A DNA stretch of 64,000 bases from Bordetella genomosp. 11 (GTDB lineage: Bacteria; Pseudomonadota; Gammaproteobacteria; Burkholderiales; Burkholderiaceae_B), in the NCBI RefSeq assembly GCF_002261215.1, contig NZ_NEVS01000004.1:4588001-4652000 (forward strand), in the 5' to 3' direction. Positions 55,410 through 63,721 of this stretch are shown here, in pieces (positions within the stretch are counted from its first letter, which is position 1; each line of letters begins with the position of its first letter). A program made the translations under genes and the position numbers. The notes beneath the pieces were generated by a model, which worked only from the letters and a program-made list of their open reading frames with translations, was not told the origin of the DNA and made no database searches.

Positions 55410-55913
55410 TCAGCAGCCCAGGTTCTGCGACAGGCGGCCCACGCGATGGAAGCCGCGGCCGAAATAGATCAGCGCTTCGCTATCGTGCTGCGTCGCCGCG
55501 GCCCGCACCGCGCAATAGAACACTGTGTGGGTACCGACCTCGGCGGTGAACGTGATGTCGCAGTCCAGCGACACCGCGGCGCCGCGCAGCACCGGCGAGC
55601 CGGTTTCCAGGACGTGCCATTCGCCCACGCTGAAGCGGTCCTCCACGGCCAGATCCTTGGCGGAAAACCGCATCGCCAGGGCCTGCTGGCCGGCGTCCAG
55701 CACATTCACGCACAGCCGGGCGTTTTCCTTGAATGCCGCGTTGTTGCGGCTGCTGCGATTGATGCAGACCAACAGCATGGGCGGCTGGTCCGTCACCCCG
55801 CACACCGCCGATGCCGTGCAGCCGCAGCGCCCGGCGGGGCCGTCGCTGGTCACCACATTGACCGCGGCGCCCAGGTGGGCCATGGCATCGCGGTACGTCG
55901 CCTTATCGATCAT
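55410..55913 (-). CDS. Flavin reductase (HpaC/RutF-like)
   Basis: A 167-residue flavin reductase. YRDAMAHLGAAVNVVTSDGPAGRCGCTASAVCGVTDQPPMLLVCINRSS is the family core, with the FMN-binding TASAV segment. It supplies reduced FMN to two-component monooxygenases. Its ATG at 55913 overlaps the end of the monooxygenase gene by 11 bases, which pairs the two enzymes firmly. Confidence 0.92.
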   Translation of the reverse strand: MIDKATYRDAMAHLGAAVNVVTSDGPAGRCGCTASAVCGVTDQPPMLLVCINRSSRNNAAFKENARLCVNVLDAGQQALAMRFSAKDLAVEDRFSVGEWHVLETGSPVLRGAAVSLDCDITFTAEVGTHTVFYCAVRAAATQHDSEALIYFGRGFHRVGRLSQNLGC

Positions 55914-57300
55914 TTCCGCCTCGCTCGCATCCCGGGACACCGGCGCCCGCGCGATACGCCGCCGCGGCATGCGTCGCCGGCAGGCGCGCGCGCCCGAAAA
56001 GTTTTTCACGATAGACGCCATCGGCGTACGCGGTCTTGTACACACCGCGCTCCTGCAACACGGGCACCACCAGTTCGATGAAATCCTCGAAGCATTCCGG
56101 CGTGACCGTGCGCGAAAGATTGAACCCGTCGACACCGGCCTGCTCGCTCCAGGCGATCAGCTGGTCGGCGATCTGCCCGGGCGATCCCACCATGGGCTGC
56201 TGCCGGCTGCCCAGCACCATCTGTTCGATCAGCTTGCGCTTGGTCCAGGTCGGCCCCGCGCTGCGTGTCATGGCTTCCACGTTGGAGACGATGGCCTGGC
56301 TCTTGTCCGTCTGCACCGGTTCGTCCATGCCGTATTTCGCGAAATCGATACCCATCGAGGCGGACGCGTGCGCCAGGGCCGCCTCGACGTCCACGTGCCG
56401 CTTGTAGTCCTCGAATTTCTCGCGGGCCTCGGCCTCCGTGCGGCCGGTCACCACCGTCGCCCCCATGAAAACCTTCACGTCCTGCGCCTGCCTGCCGAAT
56501 TTGACGGCCAGCGCGCGGATATCGTCAACAATTGCCTTGACGCCGCTCATGCTCTGCCCATTCACGAACACGCATTCCGCGTGCGTCGCGGCGAACTGGC
56601 GGCCGCGCGTGGAGGCGCCGGCCTGGTAGAGCACCGGCGTGCGCTGCGGCGAGGGCTCGCACAGGTGCAAGGCATCGACCTTGTACTGCCGGCCGTCATG
56701 CACGACGCGATGGACCTTGGACGGATCCGCGTAGACGCGGGCCGCGCGATCCTTGCGCACCGCGCCGTCCTCCCAGCTGCCTTCCCAGAATTTGTAGACC
56801 AGCGACATGTACTCGTCCGCCAGGTCGTAGCGGTCGTCGTGCGCCATCTGGCCGGACAGGCCGGTCGCCCTGGCCGCGCTGTCCAGGTAACCCGTCACGA
56901 TGTTCCAGCCGATGCGCCCGCCGGTCAAATGGTCCAGCGTCGACATGCGCCGCGCGAACGAGAAAGGCGGCTCGTAGGTCAAGTTGCAGGTCACGCCGAA
57001 GCCCAGGTGGCGCGTGGCGGCCGCCATCGCGGGGATGACCAGGCTGGGATCGTTCACCGGCAGTTGCACGGCGCCGCGCAGTGTCGCATCGACCCCGCCG
57101 CCGTAGACGTCGTAGGCGCCCAGCACGTCGGCGAAGAACACGCCGTCGAACAGGCCGGCCTCCAGCTTGCGCGCCAGCTCCATCCAGTAATGGATATCCG
57201 TGTAGCGCGTGGACTGGTCGCGCGGATGCGTCCACAAGCCCTGCTGGATGTGCCCGACACAATTCATGTCGAAGGCATTGAGACGGATTTCGCGCGACAT
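55903..57300 (-). CDS. FMNH2-dependent monooxygenase, NtaA/SnaA/DszA family (LLM class)
   Basis: A 465-residue bacterial-luciferase-like monooxygenase. LWTHPRDQSTRYTDIHYWMELARKLEAGLFDGVFFADVLG, TYEPPFSFARRMSTLDHLTGGRIGWNIVTGYLDSAARATGL and GQIADQLIAWSEQAGVDGFNL are hallmarks of the NtaA/SnaA/DszA/SoxA group, which attacks nitrilotriacetate, pristinamycin or organosulfur compounds such as dibenzothiophene sulfone. It is the first gene of the minus-strand run and needs the overlapping flavin reductase. The importer genes downstream are of the sulfur-linked MetNIQ family, which makes an organosulfur substrate plausible. Confidence 0.9.
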   Translation of the reverse strand: MSREIRLNAFDMNCVGHIQQGLWTHPRDQSTRYTDIHYWMELARKLEAGLFDGVFFADVLGAYDVYGGGVDATLRGAVQLPVNDPSLVIPAMAAATRHLGFGVTCNLTYEPPFSFARRMSTLDHLTGGRIGWNIVTGYLDSAARATGLSGQMAHDDRYDLADEYMSLVYKFWEGSWEDGAVRKDRAARVYADPSKVHRVVHDGRQYKVDALHLCEPSPQRTPVLYQAGASTRGRQFAATHAECVFVNGQSMSGVKAIVDDIRALAVKFGRQAQDVKVFMGATVVTGRTEAEAREKFEDYKRHVDVEAALAHASASMGIDFAKYGMDEPVQTDKSQAIVSNVEAMTRSAGPTWTKRKLIEQMVLGSRQQPMVGSPGQIADQLIAWSEQAGVDGFNLSRTVTPECFEDFIELVVPVLQERGVYKTAYADGVYREKLFGRARLPATHAAAAYRAGAGVPGCERGGNDR

Positions 57301-57378
57301 CGGGGGTCGTCCTTAGGCGATACGGCGGTCCGGGACGCCCTGTGGCGCGGGTGCATGCCACAGGGCTGTAGCCGTTTC

Positions 57379-57394
57379 GTCTACTATAGTGGAC
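57379..57394. promoter_or_regulatory. 16-bp near-perfect palindrome upstream of the monooxygenase operon
   Basis: GTCTACTATAGTGGAC matches its own reverse complement at 14 of 16 positions and lies 79 bases before the monooxygenase start in a 229-base gap with no gene. Its centre ACTATAGT also resembles a -10 box. It is a good candidate operator; no regulator gene is immediately adjacent. Confidence 0.5.
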
Positions 57395-57529
57395 GACAGA
57401 AAGCGCGGACAAGGCCCTGGAAGGGGTTTGCGGGTTTGTCCCTATCCAGGATGTGCGGACCGCCACGACGAAGTGCCGATCCGCGCTGCGGGGCCCCTCT
57501 CATGGCAGGTCCCAGGACGGCCGATGGCG

Positions 57530-58396
57530 TCAACTGCCCCCCGCGACCAGCGCGCGCAGCACGGTTTCCAGTTCCACTTCGCCCTTGATGACATCGGCCG
57601 GATCGCCTTCGAAGGCGATCCAGCCTTCATTGAAACCGTCGAGCATGCGCATGCGCGGCACGGGATGCTTCATGCCCTGCGAGCGGAACAGCGCCTCCCA
57701 GGTGTCGCGCGCGACGACCTCGGCGCGCACGGGATGGCCCAGGATGCCGGCGAACGCAGCGGCGATGTCGTTCGGGGTGACGCGACGCGGGCCTTCAAGC
57801 TCGACGACACGTACACCGCTCCAGGCCCGCTGCAACAATTGCGCGGCGACACGGCCGACGTCGGCGGTCGCCACCATGGGGAATGCCTGGTCCAGCGGCT
57901 GCAGGAAGCTGGAAATCACGCCCGTATCGCGGGCCGCCGCGACGTCCCATGCGGCGTTCTCCATGAACCAGCCGGGACGCAGGAAGGTCACCGGTATCGG
58001 CAGCTTGCGCAGGGCTTGCTCCAGCAGCGTGCGCTGCGTAAGCAGATTGGATTCGTGCGCCTGGGCGCCGATGGTCGAAAGGCACACTACCTGGCGCGGC
58101 GCGGCGGACTGCAAGGCCGCGCACACCGCGTCGATGACGGCGCGCGCTTCCGGGAAGCCCGGCGCGGGGTCGAACTCGGAAGGCGGCAGGATGAAGACGC
58201 CTTTGGCGCCCTGGAACGCCGCGCCGAGCGATGCCGCGTCTTCCATATCGGCCATCGCGACTTCGCAGCCACGCGCCACCCACGCCTGTCCGCGCGCCGC
58301 GTCCCGCACCACCGCGCGCACCGGCTGGCCCGCCGCGAGCAGCGCGCGCGCAACGGCGCCGCCGACCTTTCCTGTTATTCCCGTAATTGCGTACAT
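57530..58396 (-). CDS. NmrA/SDR-like NAD(P)-binding protein
   Basis: A 288-residue atypical SDR. MYAITGITGKVGGAVARALLAAGQPVRAVVRD has the TGxxGxxG motif of NmrA/QOR2-type proteins, and VTFLRPGWFMENAAW is typical. The classical YxxxK is not evident. Relatives include redox sensors, quinone reductases and nucleoside-diphosphate-sugar epimerase-like proteins. AAGGAGAA lies before the ATG at 58396. It is 68 bases downstream of the serine hydrolase in the same direction. Confidence 0.87.
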   Translation of the reverse strand: MYAITGITGKVGGAVARALLAAGQPVRAVVRDAARGQAWVARGCEVAMADMEDAASLGAAFQGAKGVFILPPSEFDPAPGFPEARAVIDAVCAALQSAAPRQVVCLSTIGAQAHESNLLTQRTLLEQALRKLPIPVTFLRPGWFMENAAWDVAAARDTGVISSFLQPLDQAFPMVATADVGRVAAQLLQRAWSGVRVVELEGPRRVTPNDIAAAFAGILGHPVRAEVVARDTWEALFRSQGMKHPVPRMRMLDGFNEGWIAFEGDPADVIKGEVELETVLRALVAGGS

Positions 58397-58464
58397 GTTT
58401 GTTCTCCTTGCATGGATAGCGGTGTTCCCACCGGTCATCGATACGCCGCGAAGGCGATCGACAT

Positions 58465-59775
58465 TCAGGCGCGCCGCAGCCCGCCATAGAGGCCTTGCTC
58501 GAATTTGCCGTAGAGGTCGACGACGCCCGGGTCGTAGAACGGCAGGACCTGGGTGAACAGCGTGCCGGCCACCTGCTTGACCGGATCGACCCAGAAATAG
58601 CTATTGAGCAGTCCGGCCCAGCTGATGCTGCCGGCGCTGCGGCCATGCGGCCCCGGCTGTGTGTTGATATCGAAGGACAGCCCCCACTTGTGAGGGGTCC
58701 CGGGGAATTGATCGAAGCTGTTCGACCACGCGGGCTGCGCGGTTTTCATCTCGGTGACCTGGAGATCCCCAATGTGATTGCGGAACATGGCGGCCACCGT
58801 ATCGGGGCGCAGGATCCGGTTGCCCCGGTACGTGCCGCCGTTCAACAACATCTGCAATAGCGCCATGTAGTCGCGCGGCGTGCTGAAGGCGCCACCGCCG
58901 CCCATGAAAAACTCGGGTCGCTGGTTGATCTCGAAGGCCTCGGGCTTGAGCGATCCGTCGGGCTGCCGGTGATGCAGGGTCGCCACGCGGCGCTTCTGCG
59001 CGCTACCGATCAGGAAACCCGAGTCGTGCATGCCCAGCGGCGCGAAAATACGTTCGCGAAAGTAGATTTCCAGCGACTGGTCGGAGACGGCTTCGACCAG
59101 CTTGCCCACCCAGTCCATGCCGATGCCGTACTGCCAGCGCTCGCCCGGCTCGAACTCCAGCGGCGCCTTGAAGGCGCCGTTCAACGAATAGCCGATATCC
59201 GGCATGCCGGTCGCTTTCTCGTAGCGGGTAAGGTCCTGGCTCCAGATGCTGTATGTAAAGCCGGATGTATGGGTCAGCAGGTGGCGCACCGTGATCGCGG
59301 TGCGGGCCGGCCGCAGCTTCGGCTGCCCCGCGGCATCGAAGCCGTCGAGTACCTGGGGCGACTTCAGTTCCGGCAGGATATCGCCCGCCGGCTGGTCCAG
59401 CCCCAGCTTGCCTTGCTCGATGAGCTGCATGCACGCCGTCGCGGTAATCGCCTTGGTCATCGACAACAGCCAGAACACCGTGTCCGGCGTGATGGCCGAC
59501 CCGGTTTGGCGGTTCGCGTGGCCAAAGGCCCCTTCATAGACCAACCCCTGCCGGGTGGCGCCCATGGCGACCACGCCGGCCACCGTGCCGTTGTCGACCG
59601 CCTGGCGCAGGGAATGGTCGATCGCCGCAAAGGCGGCTCCGCCGGCCGGCGCCGCCTGGCGTATCGGTTGGGCGGGCGCTGCCCCGGCGCGCCGGCCGGC
59701 CAAGCCGCCTGCCGCCGCGACGGCCGTGAAAGTGGCCTTCTTCAGCAGATCGCGCCGGCCAAGTAAAACGCTCAT
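58465..59775 (-). CDS. Serine hydrolase, class C beta-lactamase-like, Tat-exported
   Basis: A 436-residue protein of the beta-lactamase/transpeptidase-like fold (EstB/class C). SxxK is Ser105-Met-Thr-Lys108; the YxN position is Tyr216-Gly-Ile, so the Asn of true class C enzymes is missing; HTSGF (169-173) is typical of esterase-type members and HKWG stands for the KTG box. GRRDLLKKAT near the N-terminus followed by a hydrophobic stretch is a Tat signal. These features favour an esterase or peptidase over a beta-lactamase. It diverges from a LysR gene. Confidence 0.88.
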   Translation of the reverse strand: MSVLLGRRDLLKKATFTAVAAAGGLAGRRAGAAPAQPIRQAAPAGGAAFAAIDHSLRQAVDNGTVAGVVAMGATRQGLVYEGAFGHANRQTGSAITPDTVFWLLSMTKAITATACMQLIEQGKLGLDQPAGDILPELKSPQVLDGFDAAGQPKLRPARTAITVRHLLTHTSGFTYSIWSQDLTRYEKATGMPDIGYSLNGAFKAPLEFEPGERWQYGIGMDWVGKLVEAVSDQSLEIYFRERIFAPLGMHDSGFLIGSAQKRRVATLHHRQPDGSLKPEAFEINQRPEFFMGGGGAFSTPRDYMALLQMLLNGGTYRGNRILRPDTVAAMFRNHIGDLQVTEMKTAQPAWSNSFDQFPGTPHKWGLSFDINTQPGPHGRSAGSISWAGLLNSYFWVDPVKQVAGTLFTQVLPFYDPGVVDLYGKFEQGLYGGLRRA

Positions 59776-59876
59776 TTGGTACTCCCCGGAAGTGGAACGG
59801 TAGGAATCGGGATCGCAATCCATCCGCGACATGAAGCGCATTCTGTGCAAATGTGCGGGGAAACAAAATGGCATTC

Positions 59877-59897
59877 ATGTCATTGCATAAATGACAT
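59877..59897. promoter_or_regulatory. Perfect LysR-type palindrome between serine hydrolase and lysR genes
   Basis: ATGTCATT, a five-base spacer and AATGACAT form a perfect inverted repeat in the divergent intergenic region. It contains the T-N11-A layout favoured by LysR proteins. It lies 102 bases before the hydrolase start and 62 bases before the proposed lysR start, a suitable place to control both. Confidence 0.6.
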
Positions 59898-59958
59898 ATA
59901 GTCACTGATGGCCGTGGCCGGCCCGATGTTTTCGAATTCCCACGCAAGCCCACAGGCC

Positions 59959-60912
59959 ATGAAATCGTCCAGCGGCAATCTCTCCAGCGGCGTCAACGTA
60001 TTCGCCGTCGTCGTCGACGCCGGTACCTTCGCGGCTGCCGCCGAACAGCTGGGCTTGTCCCCGCCCGGCGTCAGCCGCGCGATCGCGCGGCTGGAAGCGC
60101 GCCTGAAGATACGGCTGTTCGATCGGACCTCCCGCGCCATGTCCCTGACCGAAGAGGGCCGCGCGTTCTACGAACAGGTCATCCCGCACCTCAGGGGCAT
60201 GGAGGAAGCGGCCGCGGCGGCGGCGCGCGGCGCCGGCACCGTGCGCGGCAAGCTGCGCATCAACCTGGATCCGGTGTTTTCGCGCATCATCCTGGGCCCC
60301 CGGTTGAATGAATTCATGGACGCGCATCCCGAGCTGGCGCTCGAATTCATCGCGCGGGATCATCTGGGCGATCTGATCGTGGACGGCTTCGACCTTGCCT
60401 TGCGATTCGGCGAGCCGCGCTCGTCCAGCCTGGTGGCCCGCAAACTGCTGGAAAGCGGAATCGTCACGGTCGCCGCGCCGTCATACCTCGCGGCGCGGGG
60501 GCGTCCGGCAGCGCCCCAGGAGCTGGGCGCTGGCCATCACACCTGCCTGGAGTTCAGGAATCCGGAAACGGGGAAGCCTTTCCCGTGGGAATTCCATCGC
60601 AAGCGCAAGCGGCTGGTGGTGGAAACCAAGGGACGGCTTACCGTCAATGATCCGACGGCCCTCGTCAACGCATGCGTGGCGGGCACCGGCATCGCGCAAA
60701 TGCTCGCGCTCGTCGCGGAGCCGCTGATACGCGAAGGGCGGCTGGTCAACCTTTTCCCGGACTGGCCGGATGAGCGCTTCCCGCTCTACGCCTACCATCC
60801 GTCCCGGCACCACACGCCCGTCAAGACCCGCGTGTTCCTGGACTTTATCGTCGCGTTGACGAGCGGTCTTTCGACGGCCGGGACGGAACGCCAAAGGCGC
60901 ACGCGATCGTGA
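59959..60912 (+). CDS. LysR-family transcriptional regulator
   Basis: A 317-residue LysR regulator. GVNVFAVVVDAGTFAAAAEQLGLSPPGVSRAIARLEARLKIRLFDRTSR is the helix-turn-helix region, followed by a substrate-binding domain (RGKLRINLDPVFSRIILGPRLNEFM; DLALRFGEPRSSSLVARKL). The ATG at 59959 is preferred over one at 59908, because the latter would sit only 11 bases from the operator-like palindrome and leave no leader; the longer form (334 residues) cannot be excluded. It probably controls the divergent serine hydrolase and NmrA-like genes. Confidence 0.88.
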   Translation: MKSSSGNLSSGVNVFAVVVDAGTFAAAAEQLGLSPPGVSRAIARLEARLKIRLFDRTSRAMSLTEEGRAFYEQVIPHLRGMEEAAAAAARGAGTVRGKLRINLDPVFSRIILGPRLNEFMDAHPELALEFIARDHLGDLIVDGFDLALRFGEPRSSSLVARKLLESGIVTVAAPSYLAARGRPAAPQELGAGHHTCLEFRNPETGKPFPWEFHRKRKRLVVETKGRLTVNDPTALVNACVAGTGIAQMLALVAEPLIREGRLVNLFPDWPDERFPLYAYHPSRHHTPVKTRVFLDFIVALTSGLSTAGTERQRRTRS

Positions 60913-61015
60913 TGGATGGCAAGCCGCCGCTGACGCAGATCAAGCCGCGCCCCGGACCGCCCCCTATAATTTCCATTCGCGCCCCCGGCAACACATCGGC
61001 CTTACCGCACCCACC

Positions 61016-61582
61016 ATGACCGCCTCCTTCTACGACCCGTCCGCCGCCATCGCGCAGCGCATCAAGCAGGAACGCGATGCCCGCAATTGGTCGCTGGCGG
61101 AACTGGCCGAGCGCTCGGGCGTGTCCAAGGCGATGATCAGCAAGATCGAACGCGGCGAGGCCAGCCCCACGGCGACCATCCTGGGCCGGCTGTCAGGGGC
61201 CTTCGGGCAGCAGTTGTCCACGCTGCTGACGCTGGCCGAACAATCCAGCGACCGCCTGCTGCGCGCGGAAGACCAGCCGGTCTGGACCGATCCCGAAACC
61301 GGTTATGTGCGCCGCCGCATCTCGCCGCCCAATGGCGGCGTGCTGGAGCTGCTGCGCATCGACCTGCCGCCCAATGCGCGCGTTTCCTATCCGCCGGATG
61401 CCTTCACCTTCCAGCATCAGCAGATGTGGGTACTGGAAGGCGTGCTGGTTTTCCAGGAAGGCGCCGAAACGCACACCCTGAAGGCGGGGGACTGCCTGCA
61501 ATTGGGCAGGCCTTCCGCCTGCACATTCGCCAATCCCGGCAAGCAGCCCTGCGCCTATCTGATCGCCCTGGCAAAACGATAA
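61016..61582 (+). CDS. XRE-family regulator with C-terminal cupin domain
   Basis: A 188-residue HTH-cupin protein. The helix-turn-helix is RIKQERDARNWSLAELAERSGVSKAMISKIERGEASPTATILGRLS (about 15-60) and the cupin barrel covers about 108-185 (QQMWVLEGVLVFQEGAETHTLKAGDCLQLG). The usual metal-binding histidines are mostly replaced, so the cupin probably only binds a ligand. No divergent partner is evident; its target is unknown. Confidence 0.9.
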   Translation: MTASFYDPSAAIAQRIKQERDARNWSLAELAERSGVSKAMISKIERGEASPTATILGRLSGAFGQQLSTLLTLAEQSSDRLLRAEDQPVWTDPETGYVRRRISPPNGGVLELLRIDLPPNARVSYPPDAFTFQHQQMWVLEGVLVFQEGAETHTLKAGDCLQLGRPSACTFANPGKQPCAYLIALAKR

Positions 61583-61717
61583 GCCCGACCGTTAGCCGCG
61601 CATTCGGCGGTCCGGCACGGCTGTACCGCCCGCGATACACGAAATTACTCCGCGCGTCCTTTGGCACGTCCCTATACTGGCCACGCGTTCATGTGCCTGG
61701 ATAAATAAAGGGAAATC

Positions 61718-62674
61718 GTGAAGACGCGTGGCATCCTATCGTCGATAGCCTTGGTTTCGGTGCTGGTGATAGCCTCGGCGGCTGTTGCCGCCCCTGTCCC
61801 CGCGCGATATCGCAGCGTCCGGGTATTCCTCGACCCTGACGGTCCGGACGGCCTGCCTTCTTCGCATAATCCGTACGACACATGCGCCAGATATAACAAG
61901 GCGCTGAAGTATGCGGCGACCGGCTTTCTGGGCGTGCAGCTCGGTCCCGACGGCTACTCTTTTCCCCTGGATAGCCTTGCGGCGGACGCCGCCAGGATCT
62001 GGAACAGCAAGCTGCAATCCAACGCCTGTTCCTTCAGCATCGCGGCGGCCAACCTGACCTCCGCCAATTTCGTCATCAATAGCGATCATTCCGAAAAAGG
62101 TATCAGTGCGATAGCCGTGGCGATTCCAAAGGGATATGAAACCCTGACGGGGCTGGCGCCCGGCCTCTATGTCAACAAGGCAAATCCCATCACGTATTCC
62201 CTGGAGGCGGCCAGGGCGCTCAGGCTCAAGTTCGACGCAAGCATGAGCAGCGAAGAGGTCGCGCGCGCGCTGGCCCTGCTGACCATAGTCCATGAATTCG
62301 GGCATGCGCTAGGCTTGACGCACCCCGTAGAGGAGGTCGGCAATCCGCGAGACAACGTCGAGCCCGAGTATTCCCCGCACTCCGTGGAATGGTTACCGGG
62401 CGGCGTTTTCGCCAGTGGGCCCATCATGATAGGCAGCCCGGACAATTTGCTCGACGTCATGTACGCGACGCCCACGGAGCATCGGCTGAAACTCAGCGAC
62501 ATACAGCCTTCGGACATTGAAGCCAACACGATCAAGCAGCTCCTTTCCTGCTCGGCGGCCCACACCGCCAAGGACGCCCGGCTCGACGCTACGTGTTCTT
62601 CCTTCCTGGCACAGGGACGGCGGGTCCTGCAGTATCCCTATCTTGTGCGTCCCATATTCCAATTGCTGGAGTGA
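61718..62674 (+). CDS. Secreted metzincin-type zinc metalloprotease, family unassigned
   Basis: A 318-residue exported protein. Residues 1-25 are a signal peptide (ASAAVAAP). HEFGHALGLTH (192-202) is the extended HExxHxxGxxH zinc motif of metzincins, with His192, His196 and His202 as ligands and Glu193 as catalytic base. A Met-turn candidate, DVMY (Met248), follows 46 residues later, as metzincins require. The N-terminal part contains paired cysteines (Cys56, Cys104) and a segment AARIWNSKLQSNACSFSI often seen before the catalytic helix in matrixin-like proteins. The GTG start has AAAGGGA upstream. I do not recognise a close named family; no inhibitor or type I secretion gene is beside it. 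Confidence 0.8.
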   Translation: MKTRGILSSIALVSVLVIASAAVAAPVPARYRSVRVFLDPDGPDGLPSSHNPYDTCARYNKALKYAATGFLGVQLGPDGYSFPLDSLAADAARIWNSKLQSNACSFSIAAANLTSANFVINSDHSEKGISAIAVAIPKGYETLTGLAPGLYVNKANPITYSLEAARALRLKFDASMSSEEVARALALLTIVHEFGHALGLTHPVEEVGNPRDNVEPEYSPHSVEWLPGGVFASGPIMIGSPDNLLDVMYATPTEHRLKLSDIQPSDIEANTIKQLLSCSAAHTAKDARLDATCSSFLAQGRRVLQYPYLVRPIFQLLE

Positions 62675-62789
62675 CCTCGTTAACGCAACGGTGTTCACCC
62701 TTGTCCGGTGCCAACGGGATGCGGCGATACCCCGCCCCGCTTACAATGCGGCGCACGCCGCGCACAGGCCGCCCACCGGACACCGCTCC

Positions 62790-63701
62790 ATGCCCCGCAC
62801 CCGCAAAGCCCAACAGCACGCCGCCAACGGCCCCTCTTCCGCGCCGGCCACGACGTCGGTGCCCACCATGCGCGCGCGCATCCAGAATTTGCTGCCCGCC
62901 ATGGGACCGGCCGCCCAACGCATCGCGGAGTTCGTGATCGATCATCCCGACGAGGTCGTGCACATGTCGGTCAGCGAGGTCGCCGAACGCACCGGGTCCA
63001 GCGAAGGCAGTGTCGTCGGGTTCTGCAAAATGGTGGGCGCCAAGGGCTTCCAGCAGTTGAAGATCCTGCTGGCGCAGGAAATCGTGCAGCCGGTGCAGTA
63101 CATCCACGAAGACCTGTCGCCGCGCGACAATGTGCAGGCGGTCATCGCAAAGATCTTCAACAGCAATATACAGACCCTGCAGGCGACGGCGTCCGTGCTC
63201 GACGCCGAGGCCCTGACGCGCGCCGTCAAGCTGATCAAGCGCGCCAAGCGCATCGAGATCTACGGCATCGGCAGCTCGGCCACCATCGCCGAAGACGTCT
63301 ACTACCGCATGCTGCGCATCGGCTTGAATGCCGTCGCCGTCACCGATTCGCATATCCAGGCGATCAGCGCGTCGCGCACCGGGCCTGACGTCGCCACGCT
63401 GACGATTTCACATTCCGGCAGTACCTACGAAACCGTGCTGGCGACGCGCCTGGCCAAGGAAGCCGGCGCGCACACGATCTGCGTGACCAACTTCGGCAAG
63501 TCGCCCATCCAGCCCTTCGCCGACGTCCTGCTGTACACCATGGCCCAGGAAACGCGCTTCCGCACAGAGGCCATGACCAGCCGGCTGGCGCAACTGGCGA
63601 TCATCGATACGCTGATCGCCTGCCTGGCGCTGGCCGACTACGACCGCTCGGTGGCCACGCTGAAAAGCACCTTCGACGTGCTGTCGCTGAAGCGCTACTG
63701 A
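62790..63701 (+). CDS. MurR/RpiR-family transcriptional regulator (HTH-SIS)
   Basis: A 303-residue regulator. The HTH_6 domain (about 28-105) contains RIAEFVIDHPDEVVHMSVSEVAERTGSSEGSVVGFCKMVGAKGFQQLKI; the SIS domain (about 140-280) contains IEIYGIGSSATIAEDVYYRMLRIGLNAV and TISHSGSTYETVLATRLAKEAGAHTICVTN. SIS domains bind phosphosugars, so it likely governs a sugar or amino-sugar catabolic gene outside the window or in trans. The ATG at 62790 gives a normal N-terminus; open sequence upstream overlaps the protease gene. Confidence 0.92.
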   Translation: MPRTRKAQQHAANGPSSAPATTSVPTMRARIQNLLPAMGPAAQRIAEFVIDHPDEVVHMSVSEVAERTGSSEGSVVGFCKMVGAKGFQQLKILLAQEIVQPVQYIHEDLSPRDNVQAVIAKIFNSNIQTLQATASVLDAEALTRAVKLIKRAKRIEIYGIGSSATIAEDVYYRMLRIGLNAVAVTDSHIQAISASRTGPDVATLTISHSGSTYETVLATRLAKEAGAHTICVTNFGKSPIQPFADVLLYTMAQETRFRTEAMTSRLAQLAIIDTLIACLALADYDRSVATLKSTFDVLSLKRY

Positions 63702-63721
63702 TCGCCGCATCGCGCCGCGCG

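Noticed and set aside
58465..59775. Serine hydrolase as an AmpC-type beta-lactamase
   Set aside because: The YxN motif lacks its Asn (YGI), the KTG box is HKWG, and the export signal and length fit esterase-type relatives; the adjacent regulator also lacks AmpR-specific features I could recognise.
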